Shown here: positions 31,633 through 42,699 of the stretch, piece by piece
How the letters are laid out: each line of letters opens with the position of its first letter
Numbering within the stretch: position 1 is the stretch's first letter
Origin: Silene conica
Taxonomy: Eukaryota > Streptophyta > Magnoliopsida > Caryophyllales > Caryophyllaceae
DNA: 64,000 nucleotides
Direction of reading: 5' to 3'
NCBI GenBank assembly: GCA_029255685.2
Contig: CM055317.2
Coordinates: forward strand, 17,873,501 to 17,937,500
Notes under the pieces: generated by a model
The model's database searches: none
The model's input: only the letters and a program-made list of their open reading frames with translations
Told to the model about the DNA's origin: nothing
Position numbers and translations under genes: made by a program

Positions 31633-32494
31633 TACTCTTTTATGAATTCATGTAATAATTCATTTTCTCGTGTACTCTATTCAACCTTATTGTTATGATA
31701 TAAAATGTTTTGTTTCTCATGTGGAATTGTACGCCAATTTTGAACACCACAAAGTGAACTGATTAACATTACATCGTTTTGGTCCTTGATTACCCACTTG
31801 AGCTGATAACTCAGGTAATCATTTTGTGACGTTGGTTGATGGTGGGTTCAACGAGCCATAAGTCACGTGGATGACTGACCAATCACAAAGGCGAGTTATA
31901 CGGATATCTCGTAGGACACCCCGTGACAACGTTATGGAGTCCTAAATGTTTTATAACATTGGGTGCCGGGTCGTGGATAGGACCTCCATAGTGTTCCTTA
32001 GAGTTGAGTCTTTTGACTTTCAACTGTTTCTTGAGATTAAGACAGATTTTGGGTAACTTTGGTTTCTTTCCCACGGTCACCGTAAAAGGGGCCAAGAGGA
32101 TTTTTTCTGGGTTATTTCATGTTGGGCGATATCGGCAGGATTCGAGTTGAGGGAAATATCCAAACCCTTATCAGGATTTTATCATTTCTCAGGGCCACTC
32201 GAGGAGTAGTAACTGAAATGCATGGCCATGCTCGAATACAGATTCGTTTTATCAGTTAAGTTACTCTCTAGTCGGGGAAACCACTCTTGATACAGATCGC
32301 TTGTGAGATACGACCTTTGCGAATGCGGATTTGCAAATTGTCTTACATTGAGTGGGAGAAATTTTAAAAGGATATGAGATTCGGTTATCGCACCTACACT
32401 TGTACGGACAAGTGGGAGTTTGTTGGAGATTGTGTCCTCCACATGTAGTGTGATAACGTCATTGAACATACCCTTGTACGGACAAGTGGGAGAT
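31633..32494 (+). other. Copia 3' spacer with repeated polypurine tracts
   Basis: 862 bp between pol and the 3' LTR, with no further recognised protein. AGTGGGAG occurs at 32351-32358, 32411-32418 and 32485-32492. The last directly abuts the LTR and is the functional-position polypurine tract. The second is followed by TTGTTGGAGATTGTGTCCTC, which resembles an LTR start. The hairpin CTTGTACGGACAAG precedes the second and third tracts. Confidence 0.8.
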
Positions 32495-33494
32495 TGTTGG
32501 GGCTGGTGTCCTTGACAATTAAGTACAATGACTTATTAAATCTCTTTAAGGATCACAAGGGCATACTTCTGTATTATTACCAGTTGATCCACGTTTATCA
32601 ATAACGGTTGGCTTGCTAGATAAGTTTGACGTTATTGTCATACGGATGGCGGTGATCAACTGGTCCCTATACGTCACACCTATAGGACACGTTTGAGAGA
32701 TGTGAAGGTATGAAAATACAGTCACATTTTGCCGGATATGACTAAACGGTTAGTCAGAGGTGTTGACTAATTAATTAGTCAATAAGATGTTGAGATTATT
32801 ATTTAATACGGATTAAATAATTTTAGCTAATACGGATTACATGATTAATTCGTAAATTAAATATAAACGGTTATATTTAATTAAATATTGTATTCGCGTA
32901 TTAATATAAACAGTTATATTAATTTGGGTAATTATACAATATCGTATTTTGTCAGACCATTATTAATATATCGACTGTATTAATATCTGATAACATGTTA
33001 CGATTTATAAATAAAACCCGCGAACAACTTAAAGCTAAATGGGTCGAATCACGAATTAGAATAAGGTAAGAGTGGAAAGCCCACTCCTACCCTATCTCCA
33101 ATTCGGCCGAAACCTAGAGACTACATAAGGAGAGTTTTTCTCCTTATGTCAGTTACTCTTGGTGCACTGCAAAATAATCTCAGGGTAAAAATTAGGGTTT
33201 GAGAGCATTCTTCTCCCAAAACCTCAGATCTCACATCTAAAACCTTAATAGCTCTCCCTATATTGCAAGGCAATTGGAGAGGATTTCTAGCACACGCGGC
33301 CACGTCTCAAACTAAGTCTTGGGTGCAAGTTATAGGAGGGAATTTGCTTTAATTCATGTTCTTAGGCCATAAGCACAAAGGACCAAAGGTTGAATTCTTT
33401 TTCTTATCCTTTTTAATCTTATGACTATAAACACAACTGTATTTTTCATTATAATCCTGCAAGTTTAGGGTGAATACATGCTATATTCCCCACA
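32495..33494 (+). mobile_element. 3' LTR of the copia element
   Basis: 1,000 bp, TGTTGGGG to CCCCACA, three differences from the 5' LTR by eye (near 32650, 32867 and 33353). Followed by the TSD AAATT at 33495-33499. Confidence 0.96.
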
Positions 33495-33944
33495 AAATTA
33501 ATTGGGGAGGAGTGTGAAATTTGATATAAGAAGGGTGAAATTAATTTGTGTTGCGGTAGAAGGCAAGTTGAAGGTGATTATAATAGGGAAGAGAAGAAGC
33601 AGTGAAGTGAATAAGAGTAAAATGAGGATAAAATGTTGAGTTTGGAGGGAAATTTAAAAAGTTGTCGATATATTCTTTTTTTTTTTGCCTCAATCCACTT
33701 AAGGTGTCAAAATGTGAACGAAGTGCACGTTTAAGGGATTAAGTTTTAAAAAAATGATATACCGTTAAGTTTTAAAAAGTAAGTGTAACATTAAATATTA
33801 CGTTCATCAATTGATCCAAATAATAATAATAAAAGTTTTTTTGATTATCTTTGTACTTTAATTTGTAGTATCATTAAGCCCAGTCAATCAAGGGATGACT
33901 TAATTGAGTAAGTATAAAGCTATTTTTTTTACCAATCCGTCTAA

Positions 33945-34095
33945 CTTGTGACAGTCAGAAGGTTGTGAATCTTGTAATCTCTCATAACTTCTCTCACTTG
34001 CCCTCTTCACTTGCCTTCTCACTTGCAAATTTGTCTCACATCATAAATTTGTGACGGATTAAGTCCGTCACAAATGAGAATTTATGCTTTATACA
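33945..34095. mobile_element. MITE fragment related to 24671-24863
   Basis: Contains CCGTCTAACTTGTGACAG at the left and GACGGATTAAGTCCGTCACA then AATGAGAATTT at the right, matching the termini of the MITE family. Boundaries are approximate. Confidence 0.5.
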
Positions 34096-34382
34096 AATGA
34101 TTTTGATTCATATGCTTAGACATGACAATTTTAATAGTTAGTACGGGTGAGTAAAAAATTCGATTTTCCGAGCAAATTTGATATTCGGTACGATTTTTTA
34201 GGTATCCTATCCGAAAGTTTAGTTTGGATCAGATATCACATCCGAAACTTTTGGAATTTTGCTCGGATATGAATATTAAAATGAAAACGTTTTGATATCC
34301 GATTTGATCCGAAAATATATTTTTCCTACTATTTATGGGTTTTTCTGCCATTTATGACCAACTTTTTTAATTAAATGAGCGT

Positions 34383-34975
34383 TAGGGATGTCATTGGGTC
34401 GGGGCGGTGCTGGATATAGGCTCCCCCGTACCCGTACCCATCAAGAAAACCTCGTACCCATCCCCGCCCCATCACCCATGGCGGGTACAAGTTTCCAAAA
34501 CCATGCCCGCCCCATCACCCATGGTGGGTACAAGTTTCTAAAACCATCCCCGCCCCACCTACCCATTAACCCGCGCTATACCATAAATTTTTCTGATTTT
34601 TTTTCTTACAAGTTGGTTTAATCACTATTGATTTATATTTTGAGGAATTTGTTTATATGATTTTAGTTATTTACCAAAAAAGTTGGTAAAATACTTTATA
34701 AAATAACTATTTTCAATTTTAACATTACGTCTTAATTATAACAAAATAATATTGTAAAATTATCGTAATAATGGTATTAATTTTTGTAATAATTGGCGGG
34801 TAGGCGGGTATGAAGTGGGTAACACGCAAAAACCATCCCCGCCCCACTACCCATGGCGGGTACAATTTTCATACCCGTCCCCGCCCCACCACCCGTCAAA
34901 GCTCTACCCATCCCCACCCCAACTGGGGCGGGTGCGGGGCGGTATCCACTTATACCCGCCCAAATGACATCCCTA
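34383..34975. mobile_element. hAT-like MITE with GC-rich CCCGCCCC ends
   Basis: A 593-bp element starting TAGGGATGTCATTGGG and ending CAAATGACATCCCTA, flanked by a perfect 8-bp duplication ATGAGCGT (34375-34382 and 34976-34983). The outer 150-180 bp on each side are rich in GGGCGGG/CCCGCCCC and ACCCATGG motifs; the middle is AT-rich. Same family as 52607-53350. The ORF at 34388-34621 is chance. Inserted within sequence with degenerate ATATCCGA-type repeats (34140-34330, continuing about 35510-35670) that may be an older element. Confidence 0.93.
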
Positions 34976-35108
34976 ATGAGCGTGTTTAAATTGTAATTCT
35001 TATATTAGGGTGTTTAGAATTATTCTACGTTGCAGTTTGGACTATAATTTTAATACCGTTCTAGTTTTTCATGTTTGTTTTTTAACTTTTATCATTGCTT
35101 AAAGTATA

Positions 35109-35349
35109 CTCCCTCCATTCATATCCACTTTGCACCTATTCCATTTCGGTCCATTCGAATCCACTTTGCACCTTTCCTTATTTGGTTGTACTTTTAATAT
35201 TATAATACTATAAAACCACTATTAAGACCCACTTTTTCAACACAATACTAACACTTTACACCTATTTGTTGTACTTTTATTAATATTTTAACAATGCGTA
35301 AAAACTCGTGCATAAAGCAAATGTACCAAGTAGAAATGAATGGAGGAAG
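35109..35349. mobile_element. Stowaway-like MITE
   Basis: A 241-bp segment with ends CTCCCTCCATTCATATCC and the complement of GAAATGAATGGAGGAAG, flanked by TA at 35107-35108 and 35350-35351. Two internal copies of CCACTTTGCACCT. Differs from the MITE at 9082-9288. Confidence 0.82.
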
Positions 35350-35794
35350 TATTTTTTTAACAGCACCCTCTTATTTGATACAACAATGTTAAAAAGTACC
35401 AAAACTATGTTAGTTGTATCCAAATTTTATATCGAGATCATCAGAGTAAGAAAATGAAAGCAAATCATCCCGAAAGTCGGAAGACGATGAATTCAATAGT
35501 GTCTTAAAACTCAATTTCCATATAACTACGAGAGTATAGATATCCACATCCGATCTGATTATTTTAAGTACCCGAAATATTGGATATCCGTAAAATTTGG
35601 ATCGGATAGGATTTTCCAATATTAATATTTTGATCCGAACTAGAGTAGAACTTTAGATTGGATATCCGATTGGTAATAATAAATCAGACCTTAAAACAAA
35701 TTAAATAATTCCTTAGTGCTAAACATCAACTTTTCTTTACAAAAACATTATTCATCCACGCATTATAAATTCATTCAATTAGGAATAAAAAATC

Positions 35795-35965
35795 ACAAAT
35801 TTTCATTTGTGACGGACATATTCGTCGCAAACTTGTGACGAGTTAAGTATTATCACTTGAGTAGAAAAAAACAAGTTATTTGAAATTTTCAATGCTTTGT
35901 CTTATATACTCAAGTGGAAGAACTTGACCCTTGTGACGGATATATCCGCAACTGGACTCAATTAC
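35795..35965. mobile_element. MITE fragment of the GTGACGG family
   Basis: Starts AAATTTTCATTTGTGACGGA, then CGTCGCAAACTTGTGACGAG, and ends CTTGTGACGGATATATCCGC. Related to 24671-24863. Boundaries uncertain. Confidence 0.45.
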
Positions 35966-35973
35966 TGAATAAA

Positions 35974-37128
35974 ATTGCTATATCACGCCCCCTGTTTCAC
36001 TTGTTACGCCCCCTACTTTTTAAATAATTCCCATTTTACCCCTGAAATTTTTTTCCTTTTTTTTTTTTTTTTTTTTTGACGTATTGTTGACGGCCGGGTT
36101 TTAAGTTGGTTTTTTCTGAGAAGGTAATTGAGATAGTTTGTGTGACGATTTTGAGACGGTTTTTGAGATGGTTCTTGAGACGGTTTTTGATAATAATTTT
36201 GTAGCCGAAATTTCAGACTTTTTGTTGAGAATGATTTTGAGACGGTATTTTGACACGGTTTTTGAGACGGTAATAATAAACAATTTTTGAGACGGTTTTT
36301 AAGACGGTTTAATTGCGAATTAGGAAAAAATTTTGGAACGATTTTGCGTATATCTCGTAAAAATTTGTTGTTCCATCCAACAAAAGAAAAGTGTGCTAAT
36401 AGTTAATATAACGACGTCGTAAATATATCATTATATCATTTTAAATTTTAATCATACAGCCGGAAAAATTATGCAGTTTCAATTTTACATAATTTACTCG
36501 AGTAATTGAACCTTTGCTCAAAAAGTTTCAAGTATTTAAAATATTCTAATCGAATATGAATATATTCTGTCTATCTTATATTAATTATCTGGTTTGTTTG
36601 AGTGGTTTAGGGGGAAGACTTAAGATCTTCTACACATAAGTGCGCGTGGGTTCGAACCCCGCAGCCAGCAACTTTCCATTTTTTTTCGTGTTTTTTACAC
36701 GACCAATTTTTTTTTTTTTTCCTTTTCCGTATCTAGCAATGTCAACACTCGTATTTTTTTATTTGTTACACGACAATTTATTGTTACTTTTTTTTATACG
36801 ACAATGTATTTTTTATTTTCCGTCTATAGAATATGAGATAAGAAGATAGATTTCTAAGATGTTGCAGTATTAAATGAAGTATTAACCGTCAAAAAAACTG
36901 TTTCATAAACTGTCTAAAAAAAAGTTTCATAAACCGTCTCCAAAAAAAAAACCCAAAATCCATCTCAAATACCGTCTTAAAAACCGTCTCAAAAACCGTC
37001 TCAGAAAGAATACAGAAATCATCATCATCAACGAACGTCAAAACTCAACGCAAGACGCAGGGGCAAAATGAAAATAAATTAAAAAATAGGGAGCGTAACA
37101 AGTAAAACAGGGGGCGTGATATAGCAAT
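35974..37128. mobile_element. Long-inverted-repeat element just upstream of WLIM1
   Basis: Ends ATTGCTATATCACGCCCCCT at 35974 and its complement ending at 37128. Similarity extends about 70 bp inward (GTTACGCCCCCTA, ATTTTACCCCTG). Just inside, both arms carry arrays of GAGACGGTTTTT (36115-36312) and the inverted CCGTCTCAAAAA (36882-37008), so the element is a fold-back structure of about 1.15 kb. No transposase is recognised and no 9-bp TSD is visible. It may be a non-autonomous Mutator-like or fold-back element. It holds a tRNA-Leu-like sequence (36588-36670). Confidence 0.7.
36588..36670 (+). tRNA. tRNA-Leu(UAA)-like sequence, probable pseudogene
   Basis: 83 nt folding as a class II tRNA. 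Anticodon arm GAAGA-CTTAAGA-TCTTC (anticodon TAA), long variable arm with a CAC/GTG stem, T arm GTGGG-TTCGAAC-CCCGC, acceptor 3' strand AGCCAGC plus discriminator A. The 5' acceptor strand TCTGGTT pairs with it except at the first position, with one G.U. The D stem is weak (TTT against GGA), as if two C had become T. The A box is degraded for the same reason. No CCA is encoded, as usual in nuclei. It is inside a transposable element, so I favour a captured, decaying gene over an active one. Confidence 0.7.
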
Positions 37129-37221
37129 CCCGTATATAGCAATCCCCGTATATAGCCGACGTAGCCGTTTGCTTTAAAAAAAAAAAAAAGAGAAATGACA
37201 GGAAGGAAGGTGGGTTGGGTG

Positions 37222-37229
37222 TATAAAAA
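37222..37229 (+). promoter_or_regulatory. TATA box of WLIM1
   Basis: TATAAAAA, 276 bp upstream of the WLIM1 start codon and about 90 bp downstream of the fold-back element's right end. It implies a transcription start near 37255 and a 5' UTR of about 240 nt (inference). The UTR is CT-rich (37260-37430). Confidence 0.65.
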
Positions 37230-37429
37230 AGAGACAAAATGATGATCGGGAGGCCACTCCTTTTAAATTACTCCAACTCCTCATCTTCAATTCTTCATCC
37301 TCCTTCAATTCTACTTTTCCGCAACACCACCCTCTTGACCCCACGCACTCTCTCTCCCTTCCTTTTTCTTTATTTCATTTCCATCCTCATCCTTTCTTCA
37401 TTACCATTTATCTTCTTCATACACAACCT

Positions 37430-37430
<1 letters not shown>

Positions 37431-37482
<52 letters not shown>
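37431..37482 (+). repeat. (AAT)n microsatellite in the WLIM1 5' UTR
   Basis: About 17 uninterrupted AAT/ATA units ending 15 bp before the start codon ATG at 37498. Confidence 0.95.
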
Positions 37483-37483
<1 letters not shown>

Positions 37484-37497
37484 CTCAACAAATAAAA

Positions 37498-40295
37498 ATG
37501 GCTACCATTACAAGCACCAACCCTAAATGTAAGGCTTGTGACAAAACTGTTTACCTTGTTGATAAGCTTACCGCTGATAATAAGACCTACCATAAGGCTT
37601 GTTTTCGTTGTCATCATTGTAATGGTACTCTCAAGGTTTGTTTTTATCCCTTTTCTCTGCCTTACCGCTTTTCTATCATCATTCATGTTACCCGAATATG
37701 CATTCTTTTGGATATAGGCTATGCTTTTTTGGTTTGTAATGTTTACAAATTCTCGCTTGTGACGTGTTACAAACTTGTGATATCTCCACAAGTCCCAATC
37801 GGTTAAATGAACGTTAAAAGGAGAGGTGTTTCAAAGATGTTACAAGTCAATTTTTGTGAGAAGTAATTAAAAGTTTGTTGAGTAATTATATTTTCTTTTA
37901 AATGGGTTACGATATTTGAATTAGTGGATTCATATAACAATGTTTGTGTAAGGACTAAGGCGGCCTTACATGACTACACGAAGATGGATAATTATTTGAT
38001 AATGATTCACAAAATCATTACATGGGTCTTTATTTTTCAACTACTCCGTATATGATATGATGTTGGTAATTAACTAATCACAAATTCTCATTGAAAATGG
38101 TACTATCCGTCATAAGCTGAAGATGGGTACTACCCTCTCACAAAATACAGCTGACACGATTTATGAAATACTTCATTTTAACCCACTAGTTCTCTCACAT
38201 GCCTGGTTGTGAGCAGTAAGTCTTGCTTGTGACGGGTCACCATTTCTGACGAATATTTTGTGAGATAAAATGGATACAAAAGAGTTAGTGGAGAATGGGG
38301 ACCACATGAATAGTGTCGAAGAGAGAGAAAAAATGGGTATTTTGCGGGAGAAAACGGTATCCGTCGCAAGCTTGCGACGGATAGTGCCGTTGCAAATAAG
38401 AATTTGTGGGTTGTGAGAGGGATACTTGTAACGGATAGTTACCCACAAGCAAGACTCTTCGTTAACTAATTAATATTAACGCATCAAATGGTCCTGCCTA
38501 TGGTGGGATATGGGATAAAACTCATAAGAGGGTCAGATGTATGCTATGTTCGTTGAAAACATAACAATGCTAGCTGCCTATGCCTAACTAGTGAAGGGTA
38601 TAGATTGGTGAGCAAATCATGCATAAATGGTTTCTGGTTTATATATGTTCTCCAACTGACCAGCTTATATAGGAGGTGCTTTCCGAGCTGACATTGAAAA
38701 ATGTCGAAAAAATGATAAAGCGTCATTGGGTGATACTCACTTGATAGAATACATTATCCGCTCATTCGTCCCTCATATGTATTTCATCTCCTATAACATG
38801 GATAGTGAATCCAAAATTCCAAATGAACTGAGATTCTATTTTGTTTTTCTCCAACCCCAATGACAGGGAGAATCACTGATTCAATTGTGAAACGGAGAAT
38901 CTCATCAAATTTATGTCAGTCAGATTTTTGTCTTGCGAATTCCAAAAGATGGACTAAGAGTCATTTCTATAATAAGAAGCCATAATGGCAAATCTAACTA
39001 TTGCATGAAACTGTCAGAGCTTTCGTCTCTTAGCGCATTGATAAGAGTTTGATTTCTAACTCTTGCAATGAGACTATACCAGCTATCGCTAGAGTATACT
39101 CTTCTCAACACCAAAAAGATACTAACTCGTGAAGCTTGCCTTCTGCAGCTTAGCAACTTCAACTCTTTTGAAGGGGTCTTGTACTGCAGGCCACACTTTG
39201 ATCAGCTCTTCAAGCAAACAGGCAGCTTAGACAAAAGCTTTGACGGTAATATATATTAAAACGATCCTAATATACAGTCTGAGATGCGATACTATAACAC
39301 CATCTTGGCTTAAATTTCTGTACAAAACTTGATTTCAGGTACACCCAAAACGAAGCCGGAAAGGACAGTTGACAGTCAGGTATGCACAAATATTGTAATG
39401 CAGGTGTATGTATATGTAAAGGGATTCTGGGGCCTTAGTTTAATGCAATTTCTCATTTGAATCATGAATTGTTTTGCGCAGAAACTGCCTAGTAAAGCCT
39501 CATCCATGTTTGGTGGAACCAGAGATAAATGTGTAGGATGTTCCAAGACTGTTTACCCAACTGAGAAGGTAATGTCTTTCACAATCTAATGCTCTCGTAG
39601 CTGAACGAGTTTTATCATTATATAACCCTCACAGAAGCATACCATCAATTCCATCTTAATTATTCACAAAGAAGCTTACTTTGTTGGTCAAACAATGTCA
39701 ACTTCGGACATTAATTTCTTACCCGAAACTGCTGGTTTCGACTTTTTTCTCAAATGATAAACATTATGTCTCCACGACTCGATCTTTCCAATGCCTTGGG
39801 TACTACCTCCAGTGCCGGATTGTCCATTTTAAACTTTCTTTGCAGGAAAAAAAATACGGGGAAATTAATTGTTTAATTCAAATTTTGAACACAAAAGTCA
39901 AATGCGCGCATTTAAAATGGAATGGATGTAATCATGTAATACATGACGAAAACCAAGCAATTGCAGGATATATAGGAATGTCTGAATAAACACAGCTCAT
40001 ACGCAGATAGAACAGATTTGGTTTGAACTGTGAACTCATAACATAGCATAAATACTGAAAGCATGTAGTGCTGTGTTTAAAGGTGTCGGTGAATGGAAGT
40101 GCATACCACAAGGCATGCTTCAAGTGCAGTCAAGGAGGCTGCACAATTAGCCCGTCTAACTACATTGGGCACGAGGGACGTCTTTACTGCAAACATCACC
40201 ATGCCCAACTCATCAAGGAAAAAGGAAATCTTAGCCAACTTGAGGGTGACCACGACAACTCGTCCAAAGCAAAAGAAGTAGTCTCAGAGTTATAA
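37498..40295 (+). CDS. WLIM1: WLIM1-type two-LIM-domain protein
   Basis: Five exons: 37498-37635, 39149-39245, 39339-39379, 39482-39568, 40083-40295. All introns are GT-AG and phases agree, giving 191 residues, normal for plant LIM proteins of the CRP type. LIM1 uses C11, C14, H32, C35, C38, C41, C59 and H62; LIM2 uses C109, C112, H130, C133, C136, C141, C157 and H160. KTVYLVDKLTADN, SNFNSFEGVLYCRPHFDQ and QLIKEKGNLSQLEG closely match WLIM1 as I recall it. In plants WLIM1 binds and bundles actin filaments and also enters the nucleus. The ATG chosen begins the conserved N-terminus, 7 codons before the first conserved block. Intron 1 is 1.5 kb and holds a MITE. No disruption is seen. Confidence 0.95.
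38216..38408. mobile_element. MITE inside WLIM1 intron 1
   Basis: Begins GTAAGTCTTGCTTGTGACGG and ends GCCGTTGCAAATAAGAATTT. Its body (AGTTAGTGGAGAATGGGGAC, GTCGAAGAGAGAGAAAAA) is the inverse of 24671-24863. A further partial copy flanks it (about 38085-38150 and 38409-38458). Splice sites are not affected. Confidence 0.7.
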
Positions 40296-40377
40296 CAATC
40301 TCTTTTCTCTACTGGTTGTGCCTGAGTCAAACTTTTTAGAGTGTGTTTCTCCTTCATGTTGTATCGGCTTTTGCTCC

Positions 40378-40383
40378 AATAAA
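40378..40383 (+). terminator. Polyadenylation signal of WLIM1
   Basis: AATAAA, 83 bp after the stop codon, in a T/G-rich 3' region. Consistent with a short 3' UTR. Confidence 0.55.
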
Positions 40384-41304
40384 AAGAGTAAAACATTGTA
40401 GTTGTAGGCTCTCAAATCAATTGTGGCTTTGTTGAGGTTATGTTCTAATGTTCTAGGGTGTAATGAAATGGTCAATGCAGTAGATCAATATCAATCAATT
40501 CTCGGAACGAGTTAGATATAAATTGTTACTATTTGTTACCCCCAGCAGCAAAACTCTACATTCTTCTGTTAAGCTTTTAGACTTGGCAAAACTCAAGTCA
40601 ATAATCGGAATCTACTAGAGAACAAAAGTTAACTCAAATGATAAGAGCTCTATTACCCAACCATGAAGTTGAGGGTTTGATTCTCAACCGTAAAATCGGA
40701 ATCTACTTTTCCATTGAAAGTTTGTATTCACAAACTTAAGGCCATCTAAAAAAGTTGCCTACATAGTTTGGATATTACTAAAGTCTGAAACTCAATCTCT
40801 ACCTTCAAAAGCAAGCAAAACCAACCTCATGTCAGACGGTCAGATAATAAGTTATTGTCAGACTTGATTTTTTACGACAACAGTAAACTGAAATTAAATA
40901 GAGAAAAAAAAAATTGTTACAATGCGAACCCCGGGTACCGGAGTCCTTAAGACTACTAGAAAACTAAGAAACAATACTAAATTTAATTGAGGAAGACTCA
41001 GAAACACTAAGACGACATTTTTTGAAAGGAGGATGATACAAGCCCTCGAAGTCAAACTTGATTAACGACCGTGTTATATGACAAATGAACATCTTTTACA
41101 ACGAGTCAAATAGCATCCCATGTGAAATTAACGCTCATCTTATATGAACAAATCATGTACACGTTTTACGGGTTAAATATCACCCAATGTGAAAAGATAA
41201 GGCAAATAGTTTGATATAATCCTGACATTCTGCTTTTGTCTTTTATATCCTATTTGACCCGTTTAAAATTTAAGAGCAATATTTCCGTCTTAAATAAGAA
41301 TATA
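40384..41304. other. Intergenic DNA with a possible SINE fragment
   Basis: At about 40629-40690 the plus strand has an A-box-like ACTCAAATGATAAGAGC and, 30 bases on, a B-box-like GGGTTTGATTCTC, suggesting a second, unbounded tRNA-derived SINE. No TSD found. Nothing else recognised. Confidence 0.4.
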
Positions 41305-41699
41305 CTAGATTTCATGCCCGGGCGTTGCCCGGGTAATATCTTGACATGATTTCAAAATAATTATCGTAACAGTTAATCTTCTAAAAGGTATAATAAGCAT
41401 ATATAGAGAATAATTTAAATATTTTTTTATGGCTAATGAAACCTCAGATGTATATCATCCTCAATGGAACAACATGGAACGTTGAAATTGCATGAAATTT
41501 CAATGGAAACGGAAACTTGTACCTTCGATTCAATGGTCTTGGAAAGACACTTACATGTTACGCATCACTGTCATAAAAATAATTTTTTAGCACATATATT
41601 TTTATAATTTGTATATTTTTCATTTAAGCATCATCTTGAAGAAATTTTTATCCAATATTTCTATTATTTGAAGATAGTCGAAGCTCATACACTTTTAAC

Positions 41700-42640
41700 A
41701 TTAACTCGTATTTTTTACATTTGATTGTATTTTTTTTGATAACTCGTATTGTTATTTTATTAGCCCGTATTCTTCTTACATTAACTCGTACTCTTTTTAT
41801 ATTAGTCTGTATTCTTATATGCTCATATTTGTAAGTTCGTGATCCTCTTATATGCTCGTATATTTTTTTTACATTAGCTCGTATTCTTATCTTAATAGCT
41901 CTTATTTTTTTTTTATATTAGCTCGTACTCTAAGCTTAATAGCTCTATTAGCTCGCATTCTTACGTTAATAGCTCACGTTCTTATGTGCTCATATTTTTT
42001 AGTTCCTGATTCTCTTAAGTTCTTATTTCTTTTACATTAGCTCGTATTTCTGATATATTCGCATTTTGTAGCTCGTATGCTTTTAATTATATCTCGTAAT
42101 CTTAAGTGCTTATTATATCAAGAAATTTGACGTCTTGCAAATCTAGTTCTATTTTTTTTAGCTCGAGAAGTGTTTCAATTAGCTTGTGTTTTGGTACTTT
42201 GTTTACATTAGCTCGTATTCTCATCTTAATAGACCATATTCTTATTATGTGCTCGTATATTTAAGTTCGTGATCCTTTTAATCTCGTATTCGTATTCATT
42301 TGTGCTCATATTTTGATGCTCGTCTTATCTTAATAGCTCGTATTGTTTTTTCATTACCTCGTATTCATTTGTGCTCGTATTTTAAAGCTCGTCTTATCTT
42401 AATAACTCGTATTGTTTTTACATTAGCTCGTATTCTTAACTTAATAGCTCGTATTTTTTATATTAGCTCGTATTCTTAGGTTAATAACTCGTATTTTTCC
42501 GTGCTCGTATTTTTTAGTTCGTGATTCTCTTAAACTCTTATTTTGTTTTACATTAGCTCATATTCTTATGTGTTCGTATTCTGTAACTCGTATTTTTTTT
42601 AATTATACCTCGTAAACTTAAGTGCTTAATATATTCATCA
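41700..42640. repeat. AGCTCGTATT minisatellite-like array
   Basis: Dozens of degenerate units built from (T)TAGCTCGTATTCTTA(T/A) and AATAGCTCGTATTTTT, irregularly spaced at about 15-35 bp, over roughly 940 bp. Confidence 0.85.
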
Positions 42641-42699
42641 ATACATTTATTTACGTTTTTAATTAAATAAGAGAAGAGAAACAACAAATTATACCATAA

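Larger units (their letters stand above)
25150..33494 (+). mobile_element. Full-length young Ty1/copia element (Angela/Tork-like)
   Basis: 8,345 bp with two 1,000-bp LTRs (25150-26149 and 32495-33494) that differ at only three positions by eye (near 25305, 25522 and 26008 in the 5' copy). The perfect TSD AAATT is at 25145-25149 and 33495-33499. PBS, long leader, gag-pol, spacer and polypurine tract are all present in order. At a commonly used plant rate of about 7e-9 per site per year, three differences in 1 kb would mean a few hundred thousand years or less (inference). Lineage assignment is by protein resemblance only. Confidence 0.96.
23818..33817 (+). mobile_element. Mutator-like element, expanded by later insertions
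   Basis: Long inverted repeats at 23818 to about 23970 and about 33660 to 33817 start GGATCAATTGATGAA and share TTTAATGTTACACT, AACGTGCACT and TTCATATTTTG/TTCACATTTTG blocks. Flanking 9-mers AATTAATAA (23809-23817) and AAATAATAA (33818-33826) differ at one base, consistent with a 9-bp Mutator TSD. Inside is a MuDR-type N-terminal exon (24992-25149, continuing at 33500). Removing the copia element leaves about 1.65 kb. The hAT MITE 24049-24494 and MITE 24671-24863 are further insertions. Confidence 0.7.

Noticed and set aside
34388-34621. Pro/Arg-rich protein, and similar ones at 52611-52850 and 53179-53490
   Set aside because: Composition artefacts of the CCCGCCCC ends of hAT-like MITEs.
36588-36670. 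Functional tRNA-Leu gene
   Set aside because: The first acceptor pair is lost, the D stem is nearly all G.U, and it lies within a transposable element; kept as a probable pseudogene.
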